Shown: positions 7,460 through 16,658 of the stretch, piece by piece | Numbering within the stretch: the stretch's first letter is position 1 | Layout of the letters: each line of letters starts with the position of its first letter | Assembly: GCA_023388255.1 (NCBI GenBank) | Contig: JAEWGO010000023.1 | Location: 73,471 to 137,470 of the forward strand | DNA length: 64,000 nt | Source of the DNA: Pseudomonadota bacterium | Lineage (GTDB): Bacteria > Pseudomonadota > Gammaproteobacteria > Xanthomonadales > Rhodanobacteraceae | Reading direction: 5' to 3' | Translations under genes and position numbers: made by a program | Notes under the pieces: model-generated | What the model was told of the DNA's origin: nothing | What the model saw: only the letters and a program-made list of their open reading frames with translations | Database searches by the model: none

Positions 7460-8353
7460 ATGGGCTTGCAAGTGACGTTTGATATTTTCAGCGGCCGACC
7501 AAATCCGGTCGTCGCGCTGGAGGGCAACGAGGCGGCGGAGCTTCTGAGGAGGCTTCAACCTGCAGCACGGCTGACCGGGACGGATGCCGCGCCACCTGTG
7601 CAGTCGATGTTGGGATATCGCGGACTGTTGATCGAGCAAACGGGTCCGTCGATTAACACTTCATTGCCGGCACGCTTTCGCGTGGTCGATGGCACGGTGT
7701 ACGCATCGAATCTCGCGCACCGGGCACAGGATGCGGCGATCGAGGATTTCGTTCTCGGCGTGGCCAGCACGGCCAAGGGAGCGGCGCTGGATGCGGACAT
7801 CGCGGCGCTGATTCGCGGTGAGGTTGTGAAAGGGAGTTCCGTCGGCGCCTCTCAGCGGGCATCCATGGGATCGGCGGCCGGTACGTCCGAAAAGTGCAAG
7901 TGCGGCCCGCTTTACGAGCCGGACTGGTGGAACGATGGTGGCCAGAAGCAGTTGCACAACAACTGTTACAACTATGCGTGCAACTACCGCACTGACACGT
8001 TCGCCCAGCCCGGTCGCGCAGGTGGCGTGCGCATGACGGCGTTGTCGTGCCCGGGCGTCAAACCGTCCGCATTGAGCGATTCGCTGCTCGACGATCTGCG
8101 ACCTGTCAGCAAGAACATCCAATGTCCGTCCGAAGGCAATCTCGTTGCATTGGTGATCTGGCCGAACTGGGATTTCCATTGGTATCGGCTCGGACGCGAT
8201 GGATTGTGGACCCACAAGCCCGGGAGCACTCCCGTCACGAATCTCGACAACGCGGGCAAGCTGATCACCGATCCACGCATGGCCGATCGCGGGCGCTACA
8301 CGGCCTTCTGCAGCTTCATGATCGTGATGGATGGACACATCAAGATCAGCTGA
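7460..8353 (+). CDS. SGRPNP/LGYRG-module protein with possible papain-like domain
   Basis: A 297-residue cytoplasmic-type protein (no signal peptide) that I do not recognise. ATG 7460 follows AAAGGAG at 7446-7452, which decides the start over the upstream GTG. Residues 1-120 form a module with FSGRPNP (10-16) and LGYRG (51-55), which recurs in the next gene. After a Ser/Ala linker and a CKC pair, residues 165-295 carry NNCYNYACN (Cys169), DFHWYR (His240) and a W-x-HKPG motif (His252). A Cys before an aromatic-rich helix and a later His before a strand is the order of NlpC/P60- or papain-like peptidases and amidases. That reading is inference only. Confidence 0.72.
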   Translation: MGLQVTFDIFSGRPNPVVALEGNEAAELLRRLQPAARLTGTDAAPPVQSMLGYRGLLIEQTGPSINTSLPARFRVVDGTVYASNLAHRAQDAAIEDFVLGVASTAKGAALDADIAALIRGEVVKGSSVGASQRASMGSAAGTSEKCKCGPLYEPDWWNDGGQKQLHNNCYNYACNYRTDTFAQPGRAGGVRMTALSCPGVKPSALSDSLLDDLRPVSKNIQCPSEGNLVALVIWPNWDFHWYRLGRDGLWTHKPGSTPVTNLDNAGKLITDPRMADRGRYTAFCSFMIVMDGHIKIS

Positions 8354-8684
8354 CGCCGGTCAGGGATGGAGCGCAGGCGCGCGCCTGTTCTCCGGCCGTC
8401 CCGATCCGGTGTGGTCGTTGACGCAGGCGCAGTTCGAAAGGCTGCTGGTACTTTGGGACGGTTTGCGGCCGACGTCGCGTGGGGAGCTGGTCGTACCTGC
8501 GCTCGGCTACCGTGGTTGCTTCGTTGCCGATGGCGCCGAGCGAGAATGGTGGGCATACGGAGGAAAGGTCGTGTGCTCGCGAAATGCCGCTATCGAGGCA
8601 CGCGATGATCCCGGGCGTGCGTTCGAACATGCGATAACCGCAACCGCACCTGCGGGCTCGTTGCCGCCGGACTTGTTCGAGTAG
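8331..8684 (+). CDS. Second SGRPxP/LGYRG-module protein
   Basis: A 117-residue protein made almost only of the module seen at the start of the preceding gene: LFSGRPDP at 19-26 and LGYRG at 58-62. The order of conserved pieces is the same up to the AFEHAITATA/DFVLGVAST helix. The only ATG overlaps the end of the previous gene by 23 bases and gives an atypical leader (MDTSRSADAG), so the natural N-terminus may be lost or start elsewhere. Coupled translation with the preceding gene is likely. A partner or immunity-like role for the larger protein is possible but speculative. Confidence 0.6.
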   Translation: MDTSRSADAGQGWSAGARLFSGRPDPVWSLTQAQFERLLVLWDGLRPTSRGELVVPALGYRGCFVADGAEREWWAYGGKVVCSRNAAIEARDDPGRAFEHAITATAPAGSLPPDLFE

Positions 8685-8720
8685 CCCTGAGCAACGGGGG
8701 TCGGCGGAGTGACGCGCCGA

Positions 8721-9449
8721 TCAGCGCAGCGCGTCGAAGGCCGAGAGTTTGCAGTCACTCCCATCGACCAGCAACATGGCGCCCTGCTCATACCAGTCGC
8801 CCAGAACGATGCGCTCGGAATCAGGTACACCGAGATCGATATGGTGTATTGCGGGCCGGTGCGTGTGGCCATGGATCAAGCGCCGCATGTTTCCGGCGCG
8901 CAGCGCGGCCAGAACAGCGGCTGCATTCACATCGGTGATCGTATCGCCCACCGAGCGCGTATAGCGCTGGCTCTCCGCACGTGCCTGGGTGGCGAACGCC
9001 TGCCGCTCGGCGAGTGGACGAGAGAGGAAGGCGCGTTGCCATAACGCCGTGCGCGATTGCGCGCGGAAAGCCTGATAGGGCGCATCGTCGGTGCACAGCG
9101 TGTCCCCGTGCATCAGCATCACGCGCTCGCCTTCTATCTCGATGATGCTCGGATCCGGCAGCAGGGTCATGCGCGCGCGGCGCGCGTACGCATCCCCGAG
9201 CAGGAAGTCGCGGTTGCCATGGATGTAGAAGCACGGCACGCCATGAGCGTGCAGGCCGGCGAGCGCATCGGCGACCATTGCTCCGGTTTCATCGTCGGCG
9301 TCGTCGCCGATCCACGCTTCGAACAGGTCGCCGAGGATGTAAAGCGCCTTCGCCTGGACTGCTTCGGTGCGCACGAAGTCGACGAACAGGCGCGTGATGT
9401 GCGGTCGGCTGGCGTCGAGGTGCAGGTCGGAGATGAAGAGCGTTGTCAT
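8721..9449 (-). CDS. lpxH: UDP-2,3-diacylglucosamine diphosphatase
   Basis: LpxH hydrolyses UDP-2,3-diacylglucosamine to lipid X and UMP in lipid A synthesis at the inner membrane. The 242-residue protein has the calcineurin-like metal ligands in order: SDLHLD (7-12), GDLFEAWIGDD, GNRDF and HGHTHRP near residue 197. Length matches the E. coli enzyme (240). The start chosen is ATG 9449 (MTTLFISDLHL, the family-typical beginning); an ATG at 9458 would add three residues, and neither has a clear ribosome-binding site. It lies downstream of the cyclophilin gene on the same strand. Confidence 0.95.
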   Translation of the reverse strand: MTTLFISDLHLDASRPHITRLFVDFVRTEAVQAKALYILGDLFEAWIGDDADDETGAMVADALAGLHAHGVPCFYIHGNRDFLLGDAYARRARMTLLPDPSIIEIEGERVMLMHGDTLCTDDAPYQAFRAQSRTALWQRAFLSRPLAERQAFATQARAESQRYTRSVGDTITDVNAAAVLAALRAGNMRRLIHGHTHRPAIHHIDLGVPDSERIVLGDWYEQGAMLLVDGSDCKLSAFDALR

Positions 9450-9595
9450 GGGCGACATCGGTGTTGTTGCGAATCGCACGGGAAAGTCGAAGTCCCGATC
9501 TTCACTTCCCAGCCGAGCGCACGCGCTCATTCGCTGCCGTTGCGGGTAGTCCGGAATCCGGGGCGCTGCCACGCACTGACACCATTTCCACCCAA

Positions 9596-9617
9596 CCCTC
9601 CCCTTGAAGGGGGAGGG
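9596..9617. repeat. Short palindromic hairpin (CCCTCCCC/GGGGAGGG)
   Basis: An 8-bp perfect inverted repeat (9596-9603 with 9610-9617) around TTGAAG, in the gap between the cyclophilin stop and lpxH. G/C-run hairpins of this kind are common as dispersed intergenic palindromes in Xanthomonadales genomes (from memory). It could also attenuate read-through into lpxH. Confidence 0.55.
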
Positions 9618-9677
9618 CTCGAAAGCCTCGGCTTCCGCAGAGCGGGAAGGTGTGGATCTGACGGGTTTGAGCGTTCC

Positions 9678-10355
9678 TTACGGCAGCAACGTCACCTTCT
9701 CGATGACCACCGGCGTGACCGGCACGTCGCTGCGGAACGGGCCTTGCGCCCCGGTCGGCGTGACCTTGATCTTGTCGACGACGTCGAGCCCGGAGATGAC
9801 CTTGCCGAACACCGCGTAGCCAGGGCTGGCGTCGCTGGCGTAGTCGAGGCGCGCGTTGTCGACGGTGTTGATGAAGAACTGCGCGGTCGCCGAATTCGGG
9901 TCCTGCGTGCGTGCCATCGCGAGCGTTCCGCGCAGGTTGCTGAGGCCGTTCTTGGATTCGATCGGGATTGCCGGCTTGGTCGGCTTCTGGCGCAGGTCCT
10001 TGGTGAAGCCGCCGCCCTGGATCATGAAACCCTCGATCACGCGGTGGAACACGGTGCCGTCGTAGAAGCCGCTCTTCACGTAGGCGAGGAAGTTCTCGAC
10101 CGACTTCGGCGCCTTGTCCGGGTACAGCTCGAGCGTGATATCGCCCATGCTGGTCTTGACCAGTACCTTCGGCGGGCCGGCAGGAACTTCGGCGGCGGGT
10201 TTCTCGGCCGCTTTTGCCGGTGTTTTCGTTGCTGCCTTGGCGGCCTTGGTGGTTTTCGCGGCGGCAGGTTTGGCCGGTGCCGGCGTGGCTGGAGTCTGGG
10301 CGAACGCGAAAGCAGGGGCGAGCAGGGCGAGCGCGAGCAGCAGGCGTTTCAGCAT
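9678..10355 (-). CDS. Periplasmic cyclophilin-type peptidyl-prolyl isomerase
   Basis: A 225-residue exported foldase that catalyses cis-trans isomerisation of proline bonds. Signal peptide MLKRLLLALALLAPAFAFA is followed by a low-complexity Ala/Lys/Pro spacer (residues 21-60) and a bacterial PpiA/PpiB-type cyclophilin domain. Active-site features are FHRVIEGFMIQGG (the catalytic arginine is the R of FHR), AMARTQDPNSATAQFFIN and the final strand. The E. coli PpiA/PpiB proteins lack the spacer, which may act as a flexible tether. The gene precedes lpxH on the minus strand. Confidence 0.92.
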   Translation of the reverse strand: MLKRLLLALALLAPAFAFAQTPATPAPAKPAAAKTTKAAKAATKTPAKAAEKPAAEVPAGPPKVLVKTSMGDITLELYPDKAPKSVENFLAYVKSGFYDGTVFHRVIEGFMIQGGGFTKDLRQKPTKPAIPIESKNGLSNLRGTLAMARTQDPNSATAQFFINTVDNARLDYASDASPGYAVFGKVISGLDVVDKIKVTPTGAQGPFRSDVPVTPVVIEKVTLLP

Positions 10356-10514
10356 GGAAGTCTCCGCAGGAGTTCGATGAAGGATTGCGAATGATAGGGG
10401 TTGCCAGCAGGGGCGTCATGCGTTGGTGGCCGGGCGGTGGTGTCGCGATCCGTTCGCCCTTCGATATTCAGGGTGAACGGTCGGGGCGCGATACCTGGGA
10501 ACCGCGTCGGCGCG

Positions 10515-12047
10515 CTACGCCGCCGCCACATCCAGCGAGCGCACCTGCAACTTCAGATCGAGGATCTTGAAATAGTCGCGTTCCTGTTCGAGGTCGGCGC
10601 GTGTCAGCGGATGCTGGTCGAGCCAGCCGCCGGGCAATTCGAGTCGAAGTGATTTGTCGTCGGCGACGAGATGCAGTGGCGGCAACGGTTCGGTCGTTCG
10701 CGGGCGTTCCAGCAATGCGGCGAGGCGCAGCAGCGCGGTCAGCCGGCGCGCCGACACGCGCAGGCGATCCGGCAATGCGTTGATCACCTCGCGGTCCGGC
10801 TTGCGCCGGTGCGAGCGGATGATCGCTGCGAGCGCCTGCTGGCCTTGGCGGCTGAAGCCGGCAAGGTCGGAATTGGCGACGATGTAGGCGCCGTGGATGT
10901 GATGCAGGCTGTGCGCGATGGCAAGGCCGATCTCGTGGATGTCGGCGCTCCAGCCGAGCAAGTCGCGTTCGAGTGAACCGAACTGCCAAGCATCCGCGAC
11001 CTGTTCGAACAATTCGATCGCTGCATGGTGCACCCGCGTGGCCTGCGCACGGTCGACCGCGTAGCGTGAGGCGAGTGCCGCAATGCTGCCGGAGCGTGGG
11101 TCGCCGTGCATCGCGCGGCCGACCATGTCGTAGAGCAGGCCTTCGCGCATCGCGGTCTCGCACACGCCCATGTGCGTGAGGCCGAGGGTTTCGAACACGG
11201 CTTCGAGGATCGCGACGCCGCCGGCGAGTATCGGTGCGCGTTCGTCGGCGAGGCCGGCGAGGCGCAGGTTTTCGACGCTGCCCGCCGTGAGGATGGCATC
11301 GCGCAAGCGCAGAAGCGAGGTCGCCGTAATGCCTTGCTCGCTCCAGCCGTTCGCCTGCACGATGCTGCCGATCGCTTTCGCGGTACCGGACGATCCGATC
11401 GCCTCGCCCCAGCCGCGCGCGCGGTAGTCGGCGGCGAATTGCTGCAACTCGACCGCCAGCTCGGTCTGCGCCTGGCGCCAGCGCTTCGGCGTGAACTTGC
11501 CGTCGCCGAAGAAATGCAGTGTGCTGGCGATGCAGCCCATCTGCACGCTTTCGGTTTCGAGCGCCTCGAAGCCCTGGCCGATGATGAACTCGGTGCTGCC
11601 GCCGCCGATGTCGACGACGAGTCGGCGCTGGCTGGATTCAGCCAGATCATGCGCGACTCCGAGGTAGATCAGGCGCGCCTCCTCGCGGCCGCTGACGACT
11701 TCGATCGGATGCCCGAGCGCGGTTTCCGCCAGCATCAGGAATGCCTGCGGATGGGCAAGGCGGCGCACGCTGTTCGTCGCGACTGCGCGCACGCGCTCGT
11801 GCGGCAGCGAACGCAGGCGTTGACCGAAGCGCGAGAGACAGGTCAGCGCGCGTTCGCGGCTTTCCGGCAGCAAGCTGCCGTCAGGGCGCAGTCCGAGTGC
11901 CATGCGCACGCTGTCGCGCATGCGATCGATCAGGCGTAGCCCGCCATGTTCATAGCGTGCGACGACCAGATGGAAACTGTTCGAACCGAGATCGACCGCG
12001 GCCAGCAGTTCGCCGTCGCGGATGTCGTTGGCGATGGCGTTCTTCAT
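10515..12047 (-). CDS. ppx: Exopolyphosphatase (Ppx/GppA family)
   Basis: Removes terminal phosphates from polyphosphate; the family can also hydrolyse pppGpp. The 510-residue length and domain order match E. coli PPX (513): an N-terminal actin-like ATPase fold with AAVDLGSNSFHLVV and VVDIGGGSTEFIIG, then an all-helical HD-like region (SADIHEIGLAIAHSLHHIHGAYI). ATG 12047 gives the usual start a few residues before DLGSNS. It lies 121 bases after ppk1, the classic pairing of polyphosphate synthesis and degradation. GppA activity cannot be excluded from sequence. Confidence 0.94.
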   Translation of the reverse strand: MKNAIANDIRDGELLAAVDLGSNSFHLVVARYEHGGLRLIDRMRDSVRMALGLRPDGSLLPESRERALTCLSRFGQRLRSLPHERVRAVATNSVRRLAHPQAFLMLAETALGHPIEVVSGREEARLIYLGVAHDLAESSQRRLVVDIGGGSTEFIIGQGFEALETESVQMGCIASTLHFFGDGKFTPKRWRQAQTELAVELQQFAADYRARGWGEAIGSSGTAKAIGSIVQANGWSEQGITATSLLRLRDAILTAGSVENLRLAGLADERAPILAGGVAILEAVFETLGLTHMGVCETAMREGLLYDMVGRAMHGDPRSGSIAALASRYAVDRAQATRVHHAAIELFEQVADAWQFGSLERDLLGWSADIHEIGLAIAHSLHHIHGAYIVANSDLAGFSRQGQQALAAIIRSHRRKPDREVINALPDRLRVSARRLTALLRLAALLERPRTTEPLPPLHLVADDKSLRLELPGGWLDQHPLTRADLEQERDYFKILDLKLQVRSLDVAAA

Positions 12048-12168
12048 GGGGCTGCTCGCGTGGATTGCCTGAATTGTCGCATTGTGCGCAGCCTTTCCCG
12101 CTGCGGACACGGAAGTCGTGTCGCCGTTCCCCGGCTTTTCCCTGTCCCGCAGGGAGCGAACACGCCAT

Positions 12169-14244
12169 TTATTGCGTGAACTTTGCCAGCAGTGTCTGCT
12201 GCGCGGAATGCGGCGCATCGTCGCCGCGTTCCACGCGTCGGTAGCTGCCGTCGGCATCGAGGTTCCACGCCTGCGTGTTATCGGCCAGATAGTTCGCGAG
12301 TGATTCGTCGTAGACGCGCTCGGCAAGCGCGGGATCGCGAATCGGGAAACAGGTTTCGATGCGGCGCAGCAGGTTGCGCTCCATCCAGTCGGCGCTGGAG
12401 CAGTAGATTTCCGGTGTGTCGTCGTTCTGGAACCAGTACACGCGGCTGTGTTCGAGGAAGCGGCCGACGATCGAGCGCACGCGGATGTTGTCCGACACGC
12501 CCGCAATGCCAGGGCGCAACGCACAAGCGCCGCGCACGATCAGGTCGATCTGCACGCCGGCCTGTGAGGCGCGATACAGCACCTCGACGACATTCTCCTC
12601 GTTCAACGCATTCATCTTGGCGATGATGCGCGCCGGCTTGCCGGCTTTCGCGTTCGCGATCTCGCGTTCGATTTTCTCCATCAATCCCTTGTGCAGGGTG
12701 AACGGCGAGTGCAGCAGGCATTTCAGCTTGATGATCGGACCGAGGCCCGACAATTGCAGGAACAACAGGTGCGCGTCTTCGCCGATGTCCGGGTTCGCGG
12801 TCATCAGGCCGAAGTCGGTATAGATGCGCGAAGTGATCTGGTGATAGTTGCCGGTCGAGAGGTGGCAGTAGCGACGCAGAACGCCTTGCTCGCGACGCAC
12901 GATCAGCAGCATTTTCGCGTGAGTCTTGTAACCGACCACGCCGTAGACGACCTGCACGCCGGCTTCCTGCAGGCGGTTGGCGAGGCGCAGGTTGGCCTCC
13001 TCGTCGAAGCGTGCGCGCAGCTCGACCACGACGGTGACGTCTTTTCCCTGGCGCGCGGCCTCGATCAGGTGATCGACCAGTGGCGAATCGTTGCCGACGC
13101 GATACAACGTCTGCTTGATCGCGAGCACGCCGGGATCGAGGCTCGCCTCGCGCACGAGTTCGATCACCGCGCTGAACGATTCGAACGGATGGTGCAGCAG
13201 GATGTCGCGCTCGCGGATTGCGTCGAACAGGCTTGCTTCTTCGGCGATTGACGGAAGCACGCGCGGCAGGAAACCCGGGAACTTCAGGTCGGGGCGCTCG
13301 ATCTGGTCGTAGATCGTATTGACGCGGTTGACGTTGACGGGCCCTTCGCAGCGATAGACATCCGGCTCGGTCAGCTCGAAGTTCTGCATGAGCATGTCGG
13401 AGATCGCCTTCGGACAATTGTCGGCCACCTCCAGGCGCACCGGGCGCGCGTAGCCGCGGCCTTTGAGTTCGTCACGCAGCGCGAGTGCGATGTCGACTTC
13501 GTCCTCGTCGACGAACAACTCGCTGTTGCGCGTTACGCGGAACTGGTACGAGCCCTTCACCTGCATGCCGGGAAACAGCTCGTCCATGAACTCATGCAGG
13601 ATGCTGGACAGGAACACGAAGTCATGCCCGCATTCGGCAACTTCGGCCGGCAGCCGAATGATGCGCGGCAACGAGCGCGGTGCGCGCACCAGCGCCATAT
13701 GGCCTTCGCGGCCGAATGCATCCCTGCCTTTCAGCACGACTGCGAGGTTCAGGCTCTTGTTGAGGATGCGCGGGAATGGATGCGCCGGATCAAGCCCGAG
13801 CGGCGACAGGACCGGCAGGATCTCGTTGCGGAAATAGCCCTGCAACCAGCGCTTTTGCTTGACCGTCCAGCAATCACGCTTGGAGAAACGGATGCCCTCG
13901 CGTTCAAGCTCCGGCAGCAGGGTCCCATTCCAGAAATCATATTGCGCGTTGACCAAGGTCAGCGCGCGCTCACGGATGCGCGCGAGCACTTCGCCGGGGG
14001 GCATCGCATCCGGACCAGGACGCAACTCGCTGAGGCCGGTCTGCTCGCGCAGCACGGCGACACGCACTTCGAAGAATTCGTCGAGGTTCGTGCATGAGAT
14101 GCATAGGTAGCGCATGCGTTCGAGCAACGGCACGCTCGGGTCCTGTGCCTGCGCGAGCACGCGGAAATTGAACTCGAGCTGCGCCAGTTCGCGGTTGAAG
14201 TAAAGGCCGGGTTCCTTGAGATTCTGGTGCACTTCGCGATTCAT
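12169..14244 (-). CDS. ppk1: Polyphosphate kinase 1
   Basis: Makes polyphosphate from ATP reversibly, via a phosphohistidine. The 691-residue protein has the N-terminal YFNRELAQLEFNFRVL, the catalytic VGYKTHAKMLLIVR (His near residue 435, equivalent to His435 of E. coli), CHLSTGNYH and the second HKD-like segment near DLIVRGACALRPG. Length equals the E. coli enzyme (688). It begins 13 bases after the stop of the PstS-like gene, so it is very probably co-transcribed with phosphate-sensing genes. Confidence 0.97.
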   Translation of the reverse strand: MNREVHQNLKEPGLYFNRELAQLEFNFRVLAQAQDPSVPLLERMRYLCISCTNLDEFFEVRVAVLREQTGLSELRPGPDAMPPGEVLARIRERALTLVNAQYDFWNGTLLPELEREGIRFSKRDCWTVKQKRWLQGYFRNEILPVLSPLGLDPAHPFPRILNKSLNLAVVLKGRDAFGREGHMALVRAPRSLPRIIRLPAEVAECGHDFVFLSSILHEFMDELFPGMQVKGSYQFRVTRNSELFVDEDEVDIALALRDELKGRGYARPVRLEVADNCPKAISDMLMQNFELTEPDVYRCEGPVNVNRVNTIYDQIERPDLKFPGFLPRVLPSIAEEASLFDAIRERDILLHHPFESFSAVIELVREASLDPGVLAIKQTLYRVGNDSPLVDHLIEAARQGKDVTVVVELRARFDEEANLRLANRLQEAGVQVVYGVVGYKTHAKMLLIVRREQGVLRRYCHLSTGNYHQITSRIYTDFGLMTANPDIGEDAHLLFLQLSGLGPIIKLKCLLHSPFTLHKGLMEKIEREIANAKAGKPARIIAKMNALNEENVVEVLYRASQAGVQIDLIVRGACALRPGIAGVSDNIRVRSIVGRFLEHSRVYWFQNDDTPEIYCSSADWMERNLLRRIETCFPIRDPALAERVYDESLANYLADNTQAWNLDADGSYRRVERGDDAPHSAQQTLLAKFTQ

Positions 14245-14257
14245 GGCGGTCCGTGGG

Positions 14258-15193
14258 TCATTCGAGAATGGCGCGTTGCGTTGCGCGCTCGTCCGGGTTC
14301 AACGGCAGAAAGCCTTCCTGACGCACCTGCGCCTGGCCGTCGTCCGACAGCGCATACGCCAGGAATGCGAGCGGCAGCGGGCCCAAAGCATGTCCTGGCG
14401 GCCGGTTGACGTACACGTACAACGCGCGCGAAAGAGGGTAGCGGCCTTGCGTGACGCTATCGAGGCCCGGCAGCGTGCCCGCATCGTCGGCATCTTTCGC
14501 CAGTGCGAGCGGCTTGACCAGGCCGTTGACGTAGCCGACACCGGCATAGCCGATCGCCTCGCGGTTGCCGGCGACGGTCGCGACGATCGCGCCGTTGCCG
14601 GGCCAGGCGATGACGTCGGCGCGATACTCGCCGCCGCACAATGCGGATTCGCGGAACATCTCGTACGTACCCGAGCTGCTGTCGCGGCCGGTCGCGAGCA
14701 AAGCCGCGTCGGCCAATCGCGTGTCGGGAATCGTGGCGAGATCGCGCCAGCGGCGGATCGCCAGCGGTGCGCCACAACGGCGTGTCTCCGAAAAAATTGC
14801 GTCGAGCTGGGCCAGCGTGATGCGCGCGAGCGGATTGTCCGGGTGCACGAACACGGCGATCGCATCGTGCGCCACGACCACGTGCGTCGGCGCGTATCCG
14901 TAGCGAGCCACGAAGCGCGATTGTTCGGCGCTGCTCATCGGCCGGCTCATCGAACCGATGTCTGCGGCACCTTCGATCAACGCGAGCGGCGCGCTGGCCG
15001 AGCCTTGTCCCTGGATCTGCACGTGCACGCCGGGATGCCGTGTGTGGAACGCGCCGGCCCAGCGTGCGACCAGCGCGCTGGCAGTGTCGGAGCCGACGCT
15101 GGTGAGACTTCCCGACAAGACCGCTTCCGACGCGGCGGCGACACCCGTGCCGCCGAAAGCCGCCGCCAGCAGCGCGAACAGCATGGCCCTCAT
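14258..15193 (-). CDS. PstS-like phosphate-binding periplasmic protein
   Basis: A 311-residue substrate-binding protein of the phosphate ABC transporter class. The signal peptide (MRAMLFALLAAAF..., cleavage near VAAAS) is followed by GSLTSVGSDTASALV (phosphate-loop Ser/Asp), GSASAPLALIEGAADIGSMSRPM and RDSSSGTYEMFRE, the conserved phosphate-contact regions. The ATG overlaps the phoR stop (ATGA), so it is translationally coupled to the sensor kinase. No pstCAB permease genes follow. It may supply phosphate to a transporter encoded elsewhere, or act in sensing with PhoR. Confidence 0.9.
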   Translation of the reverse strand: MRAMLFALLAAAFGGTGVAAASEAVLSGSLTSVGSDTASALVARWAGAFHTRHPGVHVQIQGQGSASAPLALIEGAADIGSMSRPMSSAEQSRFVARYGYAPTHVVVAHDAIAVFVHPDNPLARITLAQLDAIFSETRRCGAPLAIRRWRDLATIPDTRLADAALLATGRDSSSGTYEMFRESALCGGEYRADVIAWPGNGAIVATVAGNREAIGYAGVGYVNGLVKPLALAKDADDAGTLPGLDSVTQGRYPLSRALYVYVNRPPGHALGPLPLAFLAYALSDDGQAQVRQEGFLPLNPDERATQRAILE

Positions 15194-16503
15194 GGCGATT
15201 CGGCCAGCGCCAGCGGTTGCAGCAGGCGTTCGCGCCCGAACACGCAACTGAAGGTGCTGCCGACGCCGGCTTCGCTGCGGATGTCCAGATGCGCCTGATG
15301 CAATTGCAGCACGTGCTTGACGATCGACAAGCCGAGACCGGTGCCGCCGGTCTCGCGCGAGCGGCTGGTCGAGACGCGGTAGAAACGTTCGGTGAGCCGC
15401 GGCAGATGTTGCGGAGCGATGCCTTGCCCGGTGTCGACCACCGACAGGCGACCGCCATTCTCGCCGCTTTCCCAGCGCAAGATGATGTGGCCGCCCGCAG
15501 GCGTGTGGCGCACCGCATTGCTGACCAGGTTGGAGAACGCGCTGTGCAGTTCCTTGGTCGAGCCGAGCAGGTCGTGCGCGCCGAGAAGCTCGGTCGTCAC
15601 CACGTGGCCGCCCTGACTCAGCGCGACCGCTTCGCGCCGCAGCGCTTCGAGCAGCGAGCGCAGGCTGATCCGTTCCTGCGGCAGGTCGCCTTGTGCTTCG
15701 AGACGCGACAGGGTGAGCAGATCCTCGACGATCTGCGCCATGCGCCGCGACTGGTTGCGCAGCTCGTGCAGGATCGGTTCGTACTCCGGGATCGATTCCG
15801 GTTCGATCATGTCGAGATAGCCGTGCACGACAGTCAGCGGGGTGCGCAGCTCGTGCGAAACGTTGGCGACGAAATCGCGGCGTACCTGTTCCAGGCGCAT
15901 CAACTGGCTGACGTCGCGCGCAACCAGCAACGAGCGTTCGTCGGCGTAGCGGATCAGGCGCAGGCTGAGGCGCAGGTTCTCGTCGGCGGGCGAGGCGAGA
16001 TCGACCAGCGGCTCGGCGTTCTCCGCGTGCAGCCACTCGGCAAAGCGCGGCGCGCGCACGAGGTTGGTCAGATGACCGCCGATATCCTGCGGATACTTCA
16101 GTCCGAGCAGATGGCCGGCAGCAGCATTGAACCACTGGATGCGCTGCTCGCGATCGAGCGCGACGACCGCATCCGGCAACGCCGCCGCGGCATCGCGAAA
16201 CGCGCGAAGCAGGCCGACGAGACGACGCTTGTCCTGCGTGGCCGTGATCTGCCGCCGCCGCACGAGATTCTGGATTTCGTCCCATACGCCGTTGCCGTCC
16301 GCCGCAGGCAGATGGCGCCGGCTGGTGAGCAGGCGGCCAAGGCGGACCAGTTTGAAGATGACGAAAGCGAGCGCAGCGACAGCGACCAGCAGCAGGCACT
16401 GCGGCAATGCGCGCAGCCATACGCCCACTGCGAGCGCGATCAGCACGGGCACCGCCAGCCGCCAGGCACTGAAACGCCACGCGCGGGCCAGTCGCGATGG
16501 CAT
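15190..16503 (-). CDS. phoR: Phosphate regulon sensor histidine kinase PhoR
   Basis: A membrane histidine kinase that phosphorylates PhoB under phosphate limitation. It has two hydrophobic N-terminal segments (within residues 10-58) with no large periplasmic loop, as in PhoR, then a PAS domain (DAVVALDREQRIQWFNAAAG), the H-box VSHELRTPLTVVHGYLD (phosphoacceptor His), an N-box SNLVSNAVRHTP and the G-boxes DTGQGIA and GGTGLGLSIVKH. ATG 16503 follows GGAG with 8-base spacing; the TTG just before it is less likely. It lies 155 bases after phoB and overlaps the PstS-like gene. Confidence 0.95.
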   Translation of the reverse strand: MPSRLARAWRFSAWRLAVPVLIALAVGVWLRALPQCLLLVAVAALAFVIFKLVRLGRLLTSRRHLPAADGNGVWDEIQNLVRRRQITATQDKRRLVGLLRAFRDAAAALPDAVVALDREQRIQWFNAAAGHLLGLKYPQDIGGHLTNLVRAPRFAEWLHAENAEPLVDLASPADENLRLSLRLIRYADERSLLVARDVSQLMRLEQVRRDFVANVSHELRTPLTVVHGYLDMIEPESIPEYEPILHELRNQSRRMAQIVEDLLTLSRLEAQGDLPQERISLRSLLEALRREAVALSQGGHVVTTELLGAHDLLGSTKELHSAFSNLVSNAVRHTPAGGHIILRWESGENGGRLSVVDTGQGIAPQHLPRLTERFYRVSTSRSRETGGTGLGLSIVKHVLQLHQAHLDIRSEAGVGSTFSCVFGRERLLQPLALAESP

Positions 16504-16658
16504 CAACGCAGCTCCGGTGAACGGAAAGGCATTTCCATCATGCTTGCCGTCTGCGCATGCGAGCGATCACGAGCTGTGCGAGAGGAAGAAAGGAAACGGA
16601 TGTTCATGCGAGGCGTGGCATCGCGGCAAGGCTGCGCGGCGAACGGCACATGCGCGGT

